A stretch of 64,000 nucleotides of DNA from Euglena gracilis (GCA_039621445.1 CP154957.1:8599071-8663070); one strand, 5' to 3'; counted from the first letter of the stretch, positions 35,168-46,983 are shown. The notes: generated from the sequence alone by a model not told the origin. A program made the numbers and translations.

Positions 35168-36276
35168 CTGCGGCCGCCGCCGAGAGGCCGCGCGCAGGGG
35201 GCCACCGGTGGGGTTGGGTGGGCGGGGCTCTCACACAAAACTGACACCAGCGCAACGCAACAGCCTTTCTCGGGGTTGGCAACGGGCGGATTCCGCGCAC
35301 TTTTATGGCACAGTGCCTTTTGATGCTGCGGGTTTATGCTGGGAACGTTTCCTCGAACGCTTGTTTTCTCCTTCCCAGTTTCCCAAAACGTTTCGAAAAA
35401 TGGCACCCGGGAGCTGTTGTTGGAGCCTGTCCTCCGGTGCTGTCACCTGACATACACAGAAGTCAGCCAGTACTGGCAAGGCGACATCCAGGCTGAAATT
35501 AACCCACCCCGAGGGGGTCTCTGGACTCTGCCTGCCCTACCCACGAGGGTACGAACCCACCTGCAGGGAGGGTTGCACCGGCCAGGACATAGACACCAAT
35601 TCGCTCCAAAATGGCCTTTTCTGGGCTGCTGGAGCCTTTGGTGACGGAGTGCCCAGGCACTTCTGGTCATCCCCCCCCCGGGGGGGGGGGTGTCGGATGT
35701 GGGTGCCTTGGAGTTCGTGCTCGGGTAGGGTGGGTCAGCCACACCTTAAAACTCAGCCCGGGGCCAACTTCTTGGGAAGGCGATAAGAATTACCCAAGAA
35801 ATTGCCACCTGACAAGCCAGCGAGTGGAAGCCTAGGCGACTACTTCCCAACATGACGTGTCACCGACGATGGGCCCAGTTGACAACTTCAACTTCACCAA
35901 CACAGGAGGGAAGGAGACAACTTTTTAGGGTCATTCTAATCTGGACCCCAGATATGTTCCAGCAATTACTGATCTCGAAACACATAAACGTCGCGTTTGG
36001 AGGAGCGTGCAAAATTCTTGCAAATTCCGTGAGTGTTTGTGATCAAGCCCAAAATGTGTTGACATGCAGCTGAGCGGGCACAGGCCATGATGACAAATTC
36101 CCAACCTGAGAATCAGCCACTGGACAGGGGGAGGGAATGATATCAGTGGTGTTGAAACTGCGGATATTACTCCCGCCCCCCATGCGCTGGAGTGACGCCT
36201 CTGGGGTGGGTTAACTGCATTCATATCTCGATGGGGGGGGAATATAACCCGCTTCTTTGCGTTTGGAAATGATTGA

Positions 36277-36490
36277 AGGTCCACTGTTGAACTTACAGGC
36301 ATTTGGATTCAAAAATCAACAATATCTCACCAAATCAGGCTTCAAAAATTTTAAAACATTGAAATTCTCGAAATTACTCTTAAAAACACACACAACAGAA
36401 ACCCCCCCAGAAGAAGACCTTTAAAGGATGGGTACGAACTGCGGTGGTGGTGCTTAGGCAAAGGTGGTGCTTTAGACAAGGGGGGGGTAT
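36277..36490. repeat. Dispersed repeat family D, copy 1
   Basis: AGGTCCACTGTTGAACTTAC, CATTTGGATTCAAAAATCAACAA, CTCACCAAATCAGGC, GATGGGTACGAACTGCG and GGTGGTGCTTAGGCAAAGG are shared, in order, with 38459-38680. Confidence 0.8.
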
Positions 36491-36524
36491 CTGTCATGAG
36501 CCATACGGGAATCATCATACACAC

Positions 36525-36769
36525 ACACATGCACACATGTACACATACACACATATATACACACATACACATACACACATATGTACATACATATACACAT
36601 ACACACACGCACACACACACAGATATATATATATATACACACACATACATACATACATACATACATACATACATACATACATACATACATACATACATAC
36701 ATACATACATACATACATACATACATACATACATACATACATACATACATACATACATACATACATACA

Positions 36770-36797
<28 letters not shown>
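36525..36797. repeat. ACAC/ACAT mix followed by (TACA)n
   Basis: Degenerate ACACATAC units then about 38 TACA units (36645-36797). Confidence 0.97.
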
Positions 36798-36801
<4 letters not shown>

Positions 36802-36941
36802 CACATACACACACACGCACGCACGCACACACACACCTATGCATATATACATGGCATCTACAGCTCACACTCATGATATGCGCCAACCAAAATGACAGTG
36901 CAAGGCTGTGTATGTCCAGAGCCCCCTGGCCCTCGCGCCAC

Positions 36942-37077
36942 CTCCAGCGCCAGGCGCCAATATTGGGCGACGTCTGCCGTCGCGGCGCACAGCTGCCCGC
37001 ACAGCTGCAGTGCACCGCCTGCCAGGGCACGGTCCGTGGAAGAGGTGCTTGGCTGCAGGGCAGCGAACAGCTGGGGC
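36942..37077 (-). CDS. Exon, helical repeat-like segment
   Basis: Acceptor GCATCCCCGGCCAG and donor CTGGAG|GTGGCG bound 136 bases. It reads PQLFAALQPSTSSTDRALAG, then GALQLCGQLCAATADVAQYW and RLALE. The heptad-like hydrophobic spacing suggests HEAT/armadillo-type helices, but no family can be named from one exon. Joins in phase from 37440-37303. Confidence 0.6.
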
Positions 37078-37093
37078 CTGGCCGGGGATGCTG

Positions 37094-37250
37094 GATGGTC
37101 AACACACAACACAACACACATACACACACAACACACAACACAGACACACACGAACACAACACACACATACACAACACACACAAACAAAACACACACAACA
37201 CGGAACACACACACACACACACACACACACAACACACACACAACACAGAA
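37094..37250. repeat. (CA)n with AACAC interruptions
   Basis: ACACAACACA type degenerate microsatellite between two exons. Confidence 0.93.
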
Positions 37251-37302
37251 CATATGGAAAACGCTCTGGGGTCACCCACGCCCCGCCTCCCTGTCCCGCC
37301 AC

Positions 37303-37440
37303 CCCCCGCCAGCCTGCGCCTCGAAGGCCGCCGCCTGTGCCGCGTGACGCTTCAGGACGGTGGACGTCGCCGCCAGTAAGTGAAACGTCGCCAGCCCAAC
37401 GCCCCCGCCGGCGCGGGAGTCCCCCAGGGCGTGGCCAGGG
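37303..37440 (-). CDS. Exon, helical segment
   Basis: Acceptor TTCTGCCCAGCCAG; donor GGCGGGG|GTGGCG, or possibly the GC donor GCGCAG|GCTGGC. It reads GHALGDSRAGGGVGLATFHL, then LAATSTVLKRHAAQAAAFEA. With the GT donor it joins 37077-36942 in phase. Alpha-helical, unidentified. Confidence 0.55.
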
Positions 37441-37529
37441 CTGGCTGGGCAGAACCGGCCCCAAACCTGCCTTTCAAAAAAAATGAGCCCCGGGTCAACG
37501 TTTTGGGTCGGTTCCACTTTTTGAATTAT

Positions 37530-37699
37530 GGAACTCATAATTCCATATGAGTTCCATGGAACTCATATGGAATTTCCATATGAGTTCCATATGGAAATTC
37601 CACGTGGAACTCATATGGAATTTCCTGTATTCCATATGGGATACATGGAATCCCATATATCCCATATATGGGATATATGGGATTCCATATATCCCATCA

Positions 37700-37700
<1 letters not shown>
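37530..37700. repeat. Nested palindromes of CATATGGAA/TTCCATATG units
   Basis: Units such as GGAACTCATATGGAA, TTTCCATATGAGTTCC and CATATCCCATATATGGGATA alternate in both orientations, so much of the block can pair with itself. An (AT)n/TATATATACA stretch follows to 37760. Confidence 0.85.
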
Positions 37701-37732
<32 letters not shown>

Positions 37733-37934
37733 CATATATATGTATATATAGATGGGATATATGCATCCCATATGCATAACCCCCCCCCCCCCATTTAAAC
37801 CGACCCGTCGGTTTAAGACTTTTGGGTTGGCGGAAATCCTGGAGGGGGTCGGTTTAGACGGGGGGTCGGTTTCAGGGGGAGCACACGGCTGGCCAACGGC
37901 GCGACGGAAGCGGGTTGATGTTAGCAAGGCAATT

Positions 37935-38245
37935 TCAATCGGCAAATGCCCAATTTGGTTGGCCAATGCCTAACTTTGAGTGACAAATGCCTGCAAATTC
38001 TTATTTTCGGTGGCAAATGCTGAATTTTGGGTGTCATATCCAATTTTGGGTGGCAAACTGCCTAATTTTGGGTGCAAACTTCAAATTCTAGATAGCAAAT
38101 GCCTAATTTTGTAATTTTTGGGTTCCAACACCAAATTTTCGGAAGAAAATGCCCAATTTGAGGTGCAAACTCCAAAATTTTTGAAGCAAATGCCAAATTT
38201 TGGGTGTAAAATCCTAATTTTGGGTCATCAATACTAATTATTCAA
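37935..38245. repeat. Degenerate minisatellite, about 22-32 bases per unit
   Basis: At least ten diverged copies of a unit like GGCAAATGCCTAATTTTGGGT in tandem. Confidence 0.85.
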
Positions 38246-38279
38246 TGAGCATGGACGCTCTTTCCGTTGGCGGCTTCCA

Positions 38280-38690
38280 TTACCTCCCCCCCCCCTTGTC
38301 TAAGAACCGGAAAAGATGGGTAAGAACCGGGGGGGTGGTGCTTATTTTGCCAAAATATGGGTAAGAACCAGGGGGGTGGTGCTTAGACAAGGGGGAAATT
38401 TTTGAATGCAAAAAAAATCCGGCGCTTCGCGCCGAAAAAGAAAAATTCACCTTAATTTGGAGGTCCACTGTTGAACTTACACACATTTGGATGCAGAAAT
38501 CAACAATACCTCACCAAATCAGGTCTCAGAAGTTGCAGAAATTTCGAAATGTTTGAGAAATTTCCCTTAAAAATGCACACAAAATAAACCTCCCCGTGAC
38601 GATGACCTGTAAAAAGATGGGTAAGAACCGGGGGGGTGGTGCTTAGACAAGGGTGGTGCTTAGACAAGGGGGGGGGGAGGTATGTTGCGC
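38280..38690. repeat. Dispersed repeat family D, copies 2-3, with family H hairpin
   Basis: GGGTAAGAACCGGGGGGGTG and GTGCTTAGACAAGGGGG phrases repeat at 38296, 38350, 38617 and 38651, and the AGGTCCACTGTTGAACTTAC phrase at 38459. A perfect hairpin CGGCGC-TTC-GCGCCG lies at 38420-38434. Confidence 0.8.
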
Positions 38691-39025
38691 ATGTTTGTTA
38701 TCCAACTTGCCATGGGTCGGTTTATTTCTTTTTTTGGTTGAAATTCTGCAATGGGTCGGTTTGGAAGGGTAGGTCGGTTTAGAAGGGGAGTCGGTTTAAA
38801 TGGGGGGGGTTTATATCTTTTTTCCCTGGCGGGTGACAATTTTGGCAGACAAAGACAAAAGCGTACCACATTGCTGGAGGCCCAACAACTTTTCCGTAAA
38901 ATTGGCAGGGGCTGATTTTTTGGTGGGGCTTATATTTTCTTTGAGCCCTCCTCTCCCCCAAAAAACCGAGAGACCCAGAGGCCCGGATCATAGCAGCAGG
39001 GGGGGGGGGGAAAGGCCCCACCCAC

Positions 39026-39123
39026 CATCGCGTGTTGGGAGGTCCGTCCAGCCCTGGGCGTGGCAGAGGTACGCCAGGCAGGGCGGCAGCAGCGGCCCCA
39101 GGTCTCCGACCACGAGGAAGACT
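39026..39123 (-). CDS. Exon, hydrophobic segment
   Basis: Acceptor CCCCCTTTCCCCGTCGCAG and donor GATG|GTGGGTGG. It reads VFLVVGDLGPLLPPCLAYLC and HAQGWTDLPTRD. The splice sites are strong and all third positions are C/G-rich. It could be a helical pair in a repeat protein. Confidence 0.6.
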
Positions 39124-39179
39124 CTGCGACGGGGAAAGGGGGGAATGGGGGAAGGGGGTGTGGGAGGAGTCACAAAGCA

Positions 39180-39600
39180 GACCCCACCACCCACCAGACT
39201 TTTTTTAGGACCGGGGGAGGGGGTCTGGACCCCTCCCCCCCCTGGGGATCACATTGAGGGGGTGGGGAGGGGCTCGGCACCCACTTCAGGGGGTCAATGT
39301 CAATTTTCGGGTCCAAACTTTATTGTCGGCGCGCGTCGCGCCGAAAATGGAAAATAGAGAATGGAAAGAGAGAGATCCAACAAAACGTGAAAATGGAGAA
39401 TGGAGGAAGCTGCCCCGGGCGCACCCACCCGCCCACCCTCCGATCCTCCGGATCACCAAAATTAAAAAAACTCGAAACAAAAAAGCACCCTCGCTCCCCC
39501 CCCCAGGGAGGATCATAGATTTCATTTGGTGACCCCGGGGGAGGGCAGGCACATTTCCGTGACCCAAACCCACCCACGTTTTTTTTTGCCCCCCCAATCA
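39180..39600. repeat. Dispersed hairpin repeat (family H)
   Basis: Perfect hairpin TCGGCGCG-CGT-CGCGCCGA at 39326-39344, flanked by GTCAATTTTCGGGTCCAAA on the left and AAAATGG on the right, with C runs at 39234-39242 and 39498-39506. Confidence 0.75.
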
Positions 39601-40011
39601 GCCCCAACCCATGTTATTTTGAGACCTGGCCTTCAGTTGGGCCGGACCCAACCCTTGGTGCACCCCTGCCAGGCAGCGGGGGTGGGGAAGCGACCCAAAC
39701 CCGCCCAGCGAATCCTGAAACCCCATGGGGGCGGGGACAATAATTACCCGCTCTGGGTGGTCGGATTCCAAAACAAAAACCTTCGTGCTGAAGCCCAGGA
39801 GCCTAGCTTTTGAAATGCTGTTTTCTTGCGCTACATTGATTGCATTTATTTGGTCTTGGCATGTTGGCAAGAACAGGGTGAAGGTGCACGTGCGTCTGCA
39901 TAGCGCCATTTGAAACCTCACCCCCCCAAAGCCATGAGAGGGAGGAGTATTGAGCAGCTCTGGTTTCATCCGATCATTCTGCAGCCTGATTGTGCTTTTG
40001 TAACACACAAA

Positions 40012-40159
40012 AACACACAACACACCACATCACACCACACCACACCACACCACACCACACCACACCACACCACACCACACCACACCAGAACAGAACAGAA
40101 CACACACACAATACAACGCAACACAACACAACACAACAGAACACAACACAGCACGCACG

Positions 40160-40201
<42 letters not shown>
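40012..40201. repeat. (CACAC)n, (ACAGA)n and (CA)n repeats
   Basis: ACCACACCAC units, then AACACAAC units, then CGCGCGCACACA. Confidence 0.96.
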
Positions 40202-40204
<3 letters not shown>

Positions 40205-40763
40205 GTGCAAGCATGCCGCAGTATACACCATGCACTTTCGGGCCGCGTGGTCTTCACAGCAGAGGCCTGCAAGGAGGGCAGGAAGGCGGGGGGCCACCAG
40301 CTCCAGGTTCGGTTGGTTGGTGGGAGGGAACAGAGGGCAGCTTCCACAACACTGCCATCAGCAGAGGCCTGAACAATTTCTTCTAAATGTGAATTCTCGC
40401 CTGCGTGATTTCACCTGATTGAATTTTTGTTTAACTTTTTAAACTCATTCTGAATTTAATTTATCCTCACCCCCGCATATCCGCATTGGTCTCAATAAAT
40501 TTATCAATTTACACCTCCGAGGATGGCAACTGAACTGCCTTCTCAAAAAAAAATGGAATCACTGGAAGAAAAAATGAGACAGAAAACAGCATTGAATCAA
40601 TACTGCAGGATCCATTTCGCGTTTCACTTTACGCTACAGAGCTGCCATATTGCTCAGCATCGTGCTCGCAACCCAGCCCCTGTGAGTCCGTTGAACACTT
40701 GGCTGAAAACTTGTGGACATGGATGTACCCTCCATTTTAAAAGCAGTTTTCAGCAAACAAGAC

Positions 40764-40837
40764 TGAGAAGTCCTCGAGGCCCCCGGCGCGTCGGGAGAGG
40801 AACAGCTCTACGGTGCGGGCGGCCGCGCCTCTCACGG
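40764..40837 (-). CDS. Exon, helical segment
   Basis: Acceptor GCCTGACCCGATGCAG and donor TTCTCA|GTCTTG bound 74 bases: VRGAAARTVELFLSRRAGGL then EDFS. The donor is weak and the frame stays open past it (VLFAENC). Confidence 0.45.
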
Positions 40838-40924
40838 CTGCATCGGGTCAGGCTGACTTTGACTTTGGTGGTCAAAATACTCAGGAACTCAGGCCACCTG
40901 TTCGAGCCCCGGAATCTGGAACGT

Positions 40925-41015
40925 GACAAGTTGGCCACCAGGAACCATGACAATTTCCTGGGGAGGTTCCTGACAGGTTCTTGGTCACGACGGTTTCCTG
41001 GGGGGGGGGTAGACC
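40925..41015. repeat. Diverged family T (MITE-like) end
   Basis: GACAAGTTGGCCACCAGGAACC, CATGACAATTTCCTGGGGAGG, CCTGACAGGTTCTTGG and GACGGTTTCCTGGGGGGGGG follow the layout of 16701-16863. Confidence 0.55.
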
Positions 41016-41234
41016 AAAATCATGGTAGACAAAAATTATGGTAAAATTGATTTTGGGATAATTTAATAATTTGTGTTCCACCGCTTTTAGCACTCCTTTT
41101 TTGCCATGTGTCGAGCCCTTTTGCCCCTGCCGGTCAGAAATTACGGCAAAAATTATGGTAAAATATGGGCAGGTTACCAAAATTTTCGTCTTCCATGGTT
41201 TTGGTCCACTGGCATTTTGCTCCTCCGCCCCCAC

Positions 41235-41320
41235 CCCCGCTCGGGAGGTGGGGTCGGCCTTGCCTTCGAGTCCAGCCTGGGCTGGGTGCCGCAGCAGTAT
41301 GGCGCAGGCGTCGAGCAGCG
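41235..41320 (-). CDS. Exon, helical segment (3' limit uncertain)
   Basis: Acceptor CCTGCACCCACTGCAG; the frame reads LLDACAILLRHPAQAGLEGK then ADP. The donor could be GCGGG|GTGGGG (limit given) or the GC-type donor CTCGAAG|GCAAGG at about 41263. GC donors occur in several protist lineages. Confidence 0.4.
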
Positions 41321-41714
41321 CTGCAGTGGGTGCAGGGCCGACATGCTGGCGGGCGGCAGCGCCAGGCACCCCGTTGAGCCGCGGCGGTCGTGGGGAGGCG
41401 CAGGAGAAAAAAAAACTCTCAGATTTTTTGGATGGTTTTGCTAAACGTCCTTTGGAAGTTGAAAAGCGCGGAAACAAAACAACTCGGAAATATCGAACAG
41501 CGGGGTGGATACATGACAGGTGAGAAACTAAAAAAAAAACAGCCCAAAAAAGATGAAACGCCATGAACGCCACAGGGTTTCGGCATTGCAATTCATGGTT
41601 TAAATTGATATTAACAAATAAATATAAATAAATATTCAATTGGTCTTTTTAATATATGCTTTCTCATTCAGAAGACAATGTGCAAACTCTCGAGGACAGC
41701 ACCGCGTCCCACAC

Positions 41715-41864
41715 CACGAACCTCCAGCACCAGGCTCATCAAAGGGATGCCCGTCCCCCAGGTACGCCAGCCCCGCCACCACCACGGGCCCCGGCAGGGG
41801 GGAGGGGCAGCTGACCACCGCCAGCGCCGGGTCCAGCAGTGCGGGGCAGTCGGGGGCCACGCCA
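41715..41864 (-). CDS. Exon, hydrophobic segment
   Basis: Acceptor GGGGTCGGTGAGCAG and donor GTTCGTG|GTGTGG. The frame with the best codon use reads GVAPDCPALLDPALAVVSCP, then SPLPGPVVVAGLAYLGDGHP and FDEPGAGGS. A different donor (GCTGGAG|GTTCGT) lies seven bases upstream. Unidentified. Confidence 0.5.
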
Positions 41865-41955
41865 CTGCTCACCGACCCCCTTCGGGGGGTTGCTTTGGCG
41901 GCCACTTTTCAATTTCTGAATATTTTATTTAATATATATGTGTTATATATCCATG

Positions 41956-42025
41956 TGTATTATTATTATTATTACTATTATTATTATTCATTTATTATTG
42001 TTTATTATTTATTATTATATATGAA
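41956..42025. repeat. (ATT)n trinucleotide repeat
   Basis: TATTATTATTATTACTATTA and similar, about 20 imperfect units. Confidence 0.95.
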
Positions 42026-42412
42026 TTTCATTTAATTCTTTTTCCTGACAAATGCGCAAATCTCTGCTGTTTTTGTGCTTTTCTGGGGGGTTCAAATCGA
42101 TCAGGCTTCTTAAAACCCCTGGGGGGGGCTCCCCACCCGGCCTGGCACGACGAGACCCCCCTGGGGGACCCCCCCCCCAAAATCGGGCCGTCTGATTGCA
42201 TTTTCGCAAAATATTTCCCCCCATGTCCAACGACCGGTAACCTCTGTCCTCTGACCGGGGGGGGGGGTTGGTAGTTGGACATGGGGGGACCGTTGGACAT
42301 TGAGGGGGATGGCATTTACAGCGTGAAGCACTTTGTTCCTGGCTTGTGTCGTTCTCGATGCGCCGCAGGGGGGGGGGCAGCCCCCAAGAGGTTCGTTGCA
42401 GGAATGGGACAC

Positions 42413-42479
42413 CCTGGGCTGCAGCATGGGCGGGGGCCACCGCGGAGCCAGCGGCGAACACGCACGCCCAGGCGTGCAG
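42413..42479 (-). CDS. Exon, Ala-rich helical segment
   Basis: Acceptor CGCTGCCCGCTGAG and donor GCCCAGG|GTGTCC: LHAWACVFAAGSAVAPAHAA then AQ. The frame is open further upstream (LPAAPLPAE), so the acceptor is not certain. Confidence 0.45.
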
Positions 42480-44276
42480 CTCAGCGGGCAGCGGGGCGGC
42501 GGGCAAAGCCGTGCGATGGAAGGGGCGGGGTCGGGGGCTGGCTGAATTTGAGCCCCCCCCCCCCCAGGGAGGTGGGGTCTCGGGGGACCCAGCCAGATCC
42601 ATTGCGAAATACTATATACATGGCCAAATGTATACACACACATGGCCAAATGCATCAGGACGTTGCCATGGGGAAATCACTCATACTGCATCAAAAAAAA
42701 AAAACGCCTCCAATTGTATTTGGCATTCGGAATCAACCACTGAGATTTGGATTCTCGGATGGAACTTCGGTTCAAATCCTTGGGGTGCAAACCCAAAAGC
42801 ACCCCCCCCCCTCTGGGCGGGTCAGCCACGCCTCAAATTTGCGTCTGTGGAGCCCCTGGGAAACCATTCGGGGTTTGTTGAAGACCCATGCCCGGCACCC
42901 CGGTCTACAGCCCAAAGCCAAGAAATGCAGCATCTGGAGATGGAGGAGCATTCCTTCCCGCACAGCAACTGCACTTTTGAGGATTTTGAAAATCGGACAC
43001 TGCCCCCAAGCTTTTGGCCATGAATTTTAAATTTTCCCATCCTGCGAGGTTTGTGCTTGAACAAACTGTGTTGATCAAGCTGGATTGACCTGGACGCAAC
43101 TTCTCATGAATCCTGCGGGCAGACAGTCAAAGGTGCCAGCTAGCTGGACCCCTGGGGGTGGGTCAGAGGCTGGTCCTGGGGTTGGAGACCCCCTCTGCCT
43201 GAACTCCGAATACCCTCCTAAAACATTATTGTATATATCATATATATTTATTATATAATATCAACTTTATATATTATAGATGTTATGTAATGTATATTAT
43301 ATATTATAGATATAATATATATTACATATTGTAGATACTATATACCATATATTACATATTATAGATACTATATATAATATAATATAATATATATATAATA
43401 TATAATAATAATAATATATATAATATATAATATATATAATAATATAATATATATTATACATATTATATATTATACATCATATAAATTATACATCATATAT
43501 GTATTATATTTTATTATAAATTGAACCCTGCCCCTGGACCCCACCCATCCCCGGGGCAGAGTTCCCTGGGCTGAGAGAAAACCCATCCAGGGCGCCATGC
43601 GCACAGTAACAAACGCCCTGAAGTCTGTCAGAATCATAAATCCTCACAACCCTGGCAGGCCCAAAGACATTGGTCAAAACCCTCCCAAATAATTGACCCC
43701 CAAATAATGATCACTTAGCCTCTTTGTTCCCTTTGGCATTGGGATATTATGGAAAGCAGCCTTAGACTGCCCCTGGGGGGGGGGTAGTATGACGAGGCCT
43801 GTCATCAGTCTCACTTGTATGGCGCACCATTACCCGGGTCCGAGGAGTGCCCCGGAAACCCCCGATTCACGTGCGGTTTTGAGTCGTTTTTTTGGATGTG
43901 GAGTTGGGTGAAATGGGGTTATTTAAATGACAGGGTTGGGGTGACGATTTTTGTTTAATTTCCGGCGTAACTTTAATCCGAAATTTAGGCATTTTATGCC
44001 TGTTTTAAGACGACGCTAATGTTAGCCAAAAATCCCTGACTCTAACCCTATTCCTAACCCTAATGTAACTCCCTTTCATATATTTCATATGGGGATAACT
44101 GTGACAGTCCGTGTGGCAGAACCACCAAAAAAAATACCCCGGTGGAATGCCGGAATCGGGAAGGACAACACCTAAACTGGGATCGATCCCACTTGCAGTC
44201 ACTGGGCCCTGGGGGGGGGTCCCAGTAATACGAGGCTGCCTTTTTGGATTTTTGCCCTCTTCTCTCGCAGCAGCAC
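42480..44276. other. Intron or spacer with AT-rich block
   Basis: C and G runs around 42550-42565 and 42804-42812, a diverged CAGCTAGCTGGACCCCTGGG piece near 43135, and an AT-only block at 43220-43515. No exon supported. Confidence 0.4.
43220..43515. repeat. AT-rich degenerate repeat (ATATTATATA)
   Basis: Repeated TATATATTATA, ATTATAGATA and ATACATATTA words in both orientations; almost no G or C. Confidence 0.9.
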
Positions 44277-44403
44277 CGTTTGGGGCATCGTTTGAGGAAT
44301 TCCGCGGCGGGCACCGCCTCGGGCGGGGGGGGAGGGCGGCGGCCCGCCGATGCGAAGCGGGCCGGCGGCCCGTCCGGCCGCCTCCAGGAACGCCGCGGGG
44401 CCG
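44277..44403 (-). CDS. Exon with a probable frame break in a C8 run
   Basis: Acceptor GCGTCGTTGTTCGCAG and possible donor CCAAACG|GTGCTG. The first half reads GPAAFLEAAGRAAGPLRIGG in one frame. The second half has better codon use in another frame (EAVPAAEFLKRCPKR). The switch falls at T + eight C. Either the homopolymer length is wrong by one or the exon is decayed. Confidence 0.4.
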
Positions 44404-44479
44404 CTGCGAACAACGACGCCGTCGCAGACCCCCCCCGCCCCAGGCTGAATTCGGCCAACCCCCCCGGGGGTGAGGGGGG

Positions 44480-44770
44480 TCTCGTGGTACCCTGGAGTGC
44501 CTGGGCCGGCAGGCACTACCTCGGGGGGTAACAGGGGCTTTTTTTTTAAGACCGGGGGGGGTCCCCCCCACCTCCTGGGGGAACCCACTGACTTTCCCCC
44601 GAAAATGGCTAAAAATCGGGAAAAATGCTAATTTTTTTCTCTCCAAAAACCCTTTTCAAAAATTTTCGGCGCCTTATATCCTCCATGGGGGACCCCCGGG
44701 GGGGGGGGGGGCTCGGCCAGACCGCTGGTTTCATGTTCGGGGTTTGACATTGGGGGGGTTTTCATATTTG
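44480..44770. repeat. Dispersed hairpin repeat (family H), decayed
   Basis: AAAATTTTCGGCGCCTTATA at 44658-44677 keeps only the left arm of the hairpin; flanks show GGGGGGGTCCCCC and CTTTTCAAAAATTTTC. Confidence 0.6.
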
Positions 44771-45618
44771 GGGAAAAACCTTTTTTGATTTCCCCAAAAG
44801 ATTTCGCCCAAAAGATCTGCCCTCAATTTGCCCAAATAATTTTAATTTCCAGGTAATTCCAGCTGGGCACCTGTTTCTTGCAATTATAATATGTTTTTGG
44901 TTGCTTTTTTTGTGGGTTTTGGTTTTTCCAGACCACAGGTTCATTGATGATCCCCAGGGGCACTTTCCCCCTGGCCCAAACAACCACCATTTTTTAATTT
45001 AAAAAAGAACACCCACGCATGACCTCCCTGGAATAGTTATCTCACCCCCACCCACTACCCGAAACCCACCCCAAAATTGGCTGAAAACCCTGCCAGGTGG
45101 CAGTGTGGAACCAAAAACGCGCTTGTGTGTTGCCAAGGTTATTATTATATTCTCTGTTTCATGGTGATTCACCGCGTTTTGTGGGGCGGCACGCGTTTGC
45201 GTGTTTTTTGCCTCCCAATTTGTGGGGCTTCTCAACACAAACTTCTGCAGTGGGATTTGGCGTGATTTATAAGGGACGTCCACCCCACCTGATGGGCCTC
45301 CGCAGAGGTCCAATTTATTTGTCCCCGGTCGCTCTAGGCAAAAATGGGTCTAGGGCCCCTTATGGGTTGCCTCTGGATGTGAAGGCCTGGGAAAGAATCG
45401 AACATGGCCAAAACCTCCCCAAAAAGCCGCAAAGAACTTTCGCCTTTTTGGGGGAAAAGCGATGCTCCCAAGTTGCCAGAAATAGCTCGTTCCACTCCTT
45501 CCGCACACGCCATTTCCCCATTTGTTTTTCCCACCTCGTGGAACACAAAGCCCCCCCCCCCCTCCGTACAGACCGACAAACGTGTATTCTCTCATTTGAT
45601 TGGACATCTGCGGCTGAC

Positions 45619-45701
45619 CTTCAGCAGCTGCAGCGCTGCCTCTGCCTTGCTGCCCTCCCTGCCAGAGGCCTTTTGTTTGAAGGGAAGTTGCTTCTCCAGC
45701 C
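45619..45701 (-). CDS. Exon, basic helical segment
   Basis: Acceptor GACCCCCACCCCCGCCCCACAG and donor CTGAAG|GTCAGC, both strong. It reads LEKQLPFKQKASGREGSKAE and AALQLLK, joined in phase from 46685-46625. Unidentified. Confidence 0.6.
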
Positions 45702-46624
45702 CTGTGGGGCGGGGGTGGGGGTCCGGAAGTCATAGCCTTTCTCCGTCCAAGGCCGGGGGGGGGGGGGAGGGGCTTGCGCCTTTCGCCTCGGACCCATTCA
45801 ATCTTTCTGAGTTAGGAAAAATGTCATCAGAAAAACTTGAATGCGAACATTTTTGGAAAATGGTTTCCCCCCAAAAAATGCAAATTTTGGCAAAGAGAAA
45901 ATCCCCGCAAATTGACATTGCCACAAAGAGGGACCACATTTTTTTCTAAAAATTCCACACAAGCCAAACCAAAAGAAAAAAGAAACAGGTGCTGCAAACT
46001 TAAACTTGCATAATGGCGCGGCTAATTTCCCAGTGCACACACTTATATTTCTGTTTTGCAACACCGTAAAATGCAAAGTTGATCCAAAAATGGTGTATGC
46101 AACGCAAAGACAATAATGCCTGAGGATTCTGATAGATGTGCAATCACCCTGAAAAAAAAACGACAAAATATGCAAAAAAAGAAAATGTGGCAGCTTTGAC
46201 CACTGGCCCCCCGGGGGTCAGCAGTTAAACGGGGGGGGGGGTCGGACCCCACCCCGCGTTTCTGATTTTGGCCTAACTCCCTAACTTCGGCCTAACCCTA
46301 ACCCTAATCCCGGGGGGGGGGGGGATTGATTTCGGAGGCCTTCGGAAAAATTGCGGAATTTGCGGTTTTGGGAAATAATACTGCTGGAGGGGACACAGAA
46401 AAATTTCACAAATTTGGTCATTTTGCAATATACGTGTAAATTTGAGCTGTTGTCCACATTTTTTTTCCCCAACAAAAAGGTCCAAAAGCATGATTTTTGT
46501 AATTTTGGGAACATGCTGATTCTGGAAATACGGAATTTCCTGGGTGAAAAATCCAGAAAAATGGAAAAAAAATTAAATGGTATCAGATAAACCCCCGGCT
46601 ATAAAAACCTCTGTTCCCGGTTAC

Positions 46625-46685
46625 CCTCCACATGGCACTGCACGTAGCGCACTGGTTCGTCTGTATACGCCTCGTAGTCTGCTGG
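46625..46685 (-). CDS. Exon, short globular segment
   Basis: Acceptor CCCCGTCTTCGGTTGCAG and donor GTGGAGG|GTAACC. Twenty codons: PADYEAYTDEPVRYVQCHVE. Ends in phase 1 and joins 45701-45619 in frame. Confidence 0.6.
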
Positions 46686-46834
46686 CTGCAACCGAAGACG
46701 GGGCCAAGCGACCCTTTCCTTCAACTTGGCTCTTTGGCAGCCCTGAACGAGGCAAAATATTATTGGGCCGGATACCCAATGAGGAAACAATAACCCTCAC
46801 CTGCCAATTACCGCCACCCCTGCATAGATATATG

Positions 46835-46943
46835 ATATGATGTATGACATATGATGTATAATGTATCATAGTATGTCACATATATATCTATATATGTATA
46901 TCTCTATATATACATATATACATATGATATATCATGATATCTG

Positions 46944-46983
<40 letters not shown>

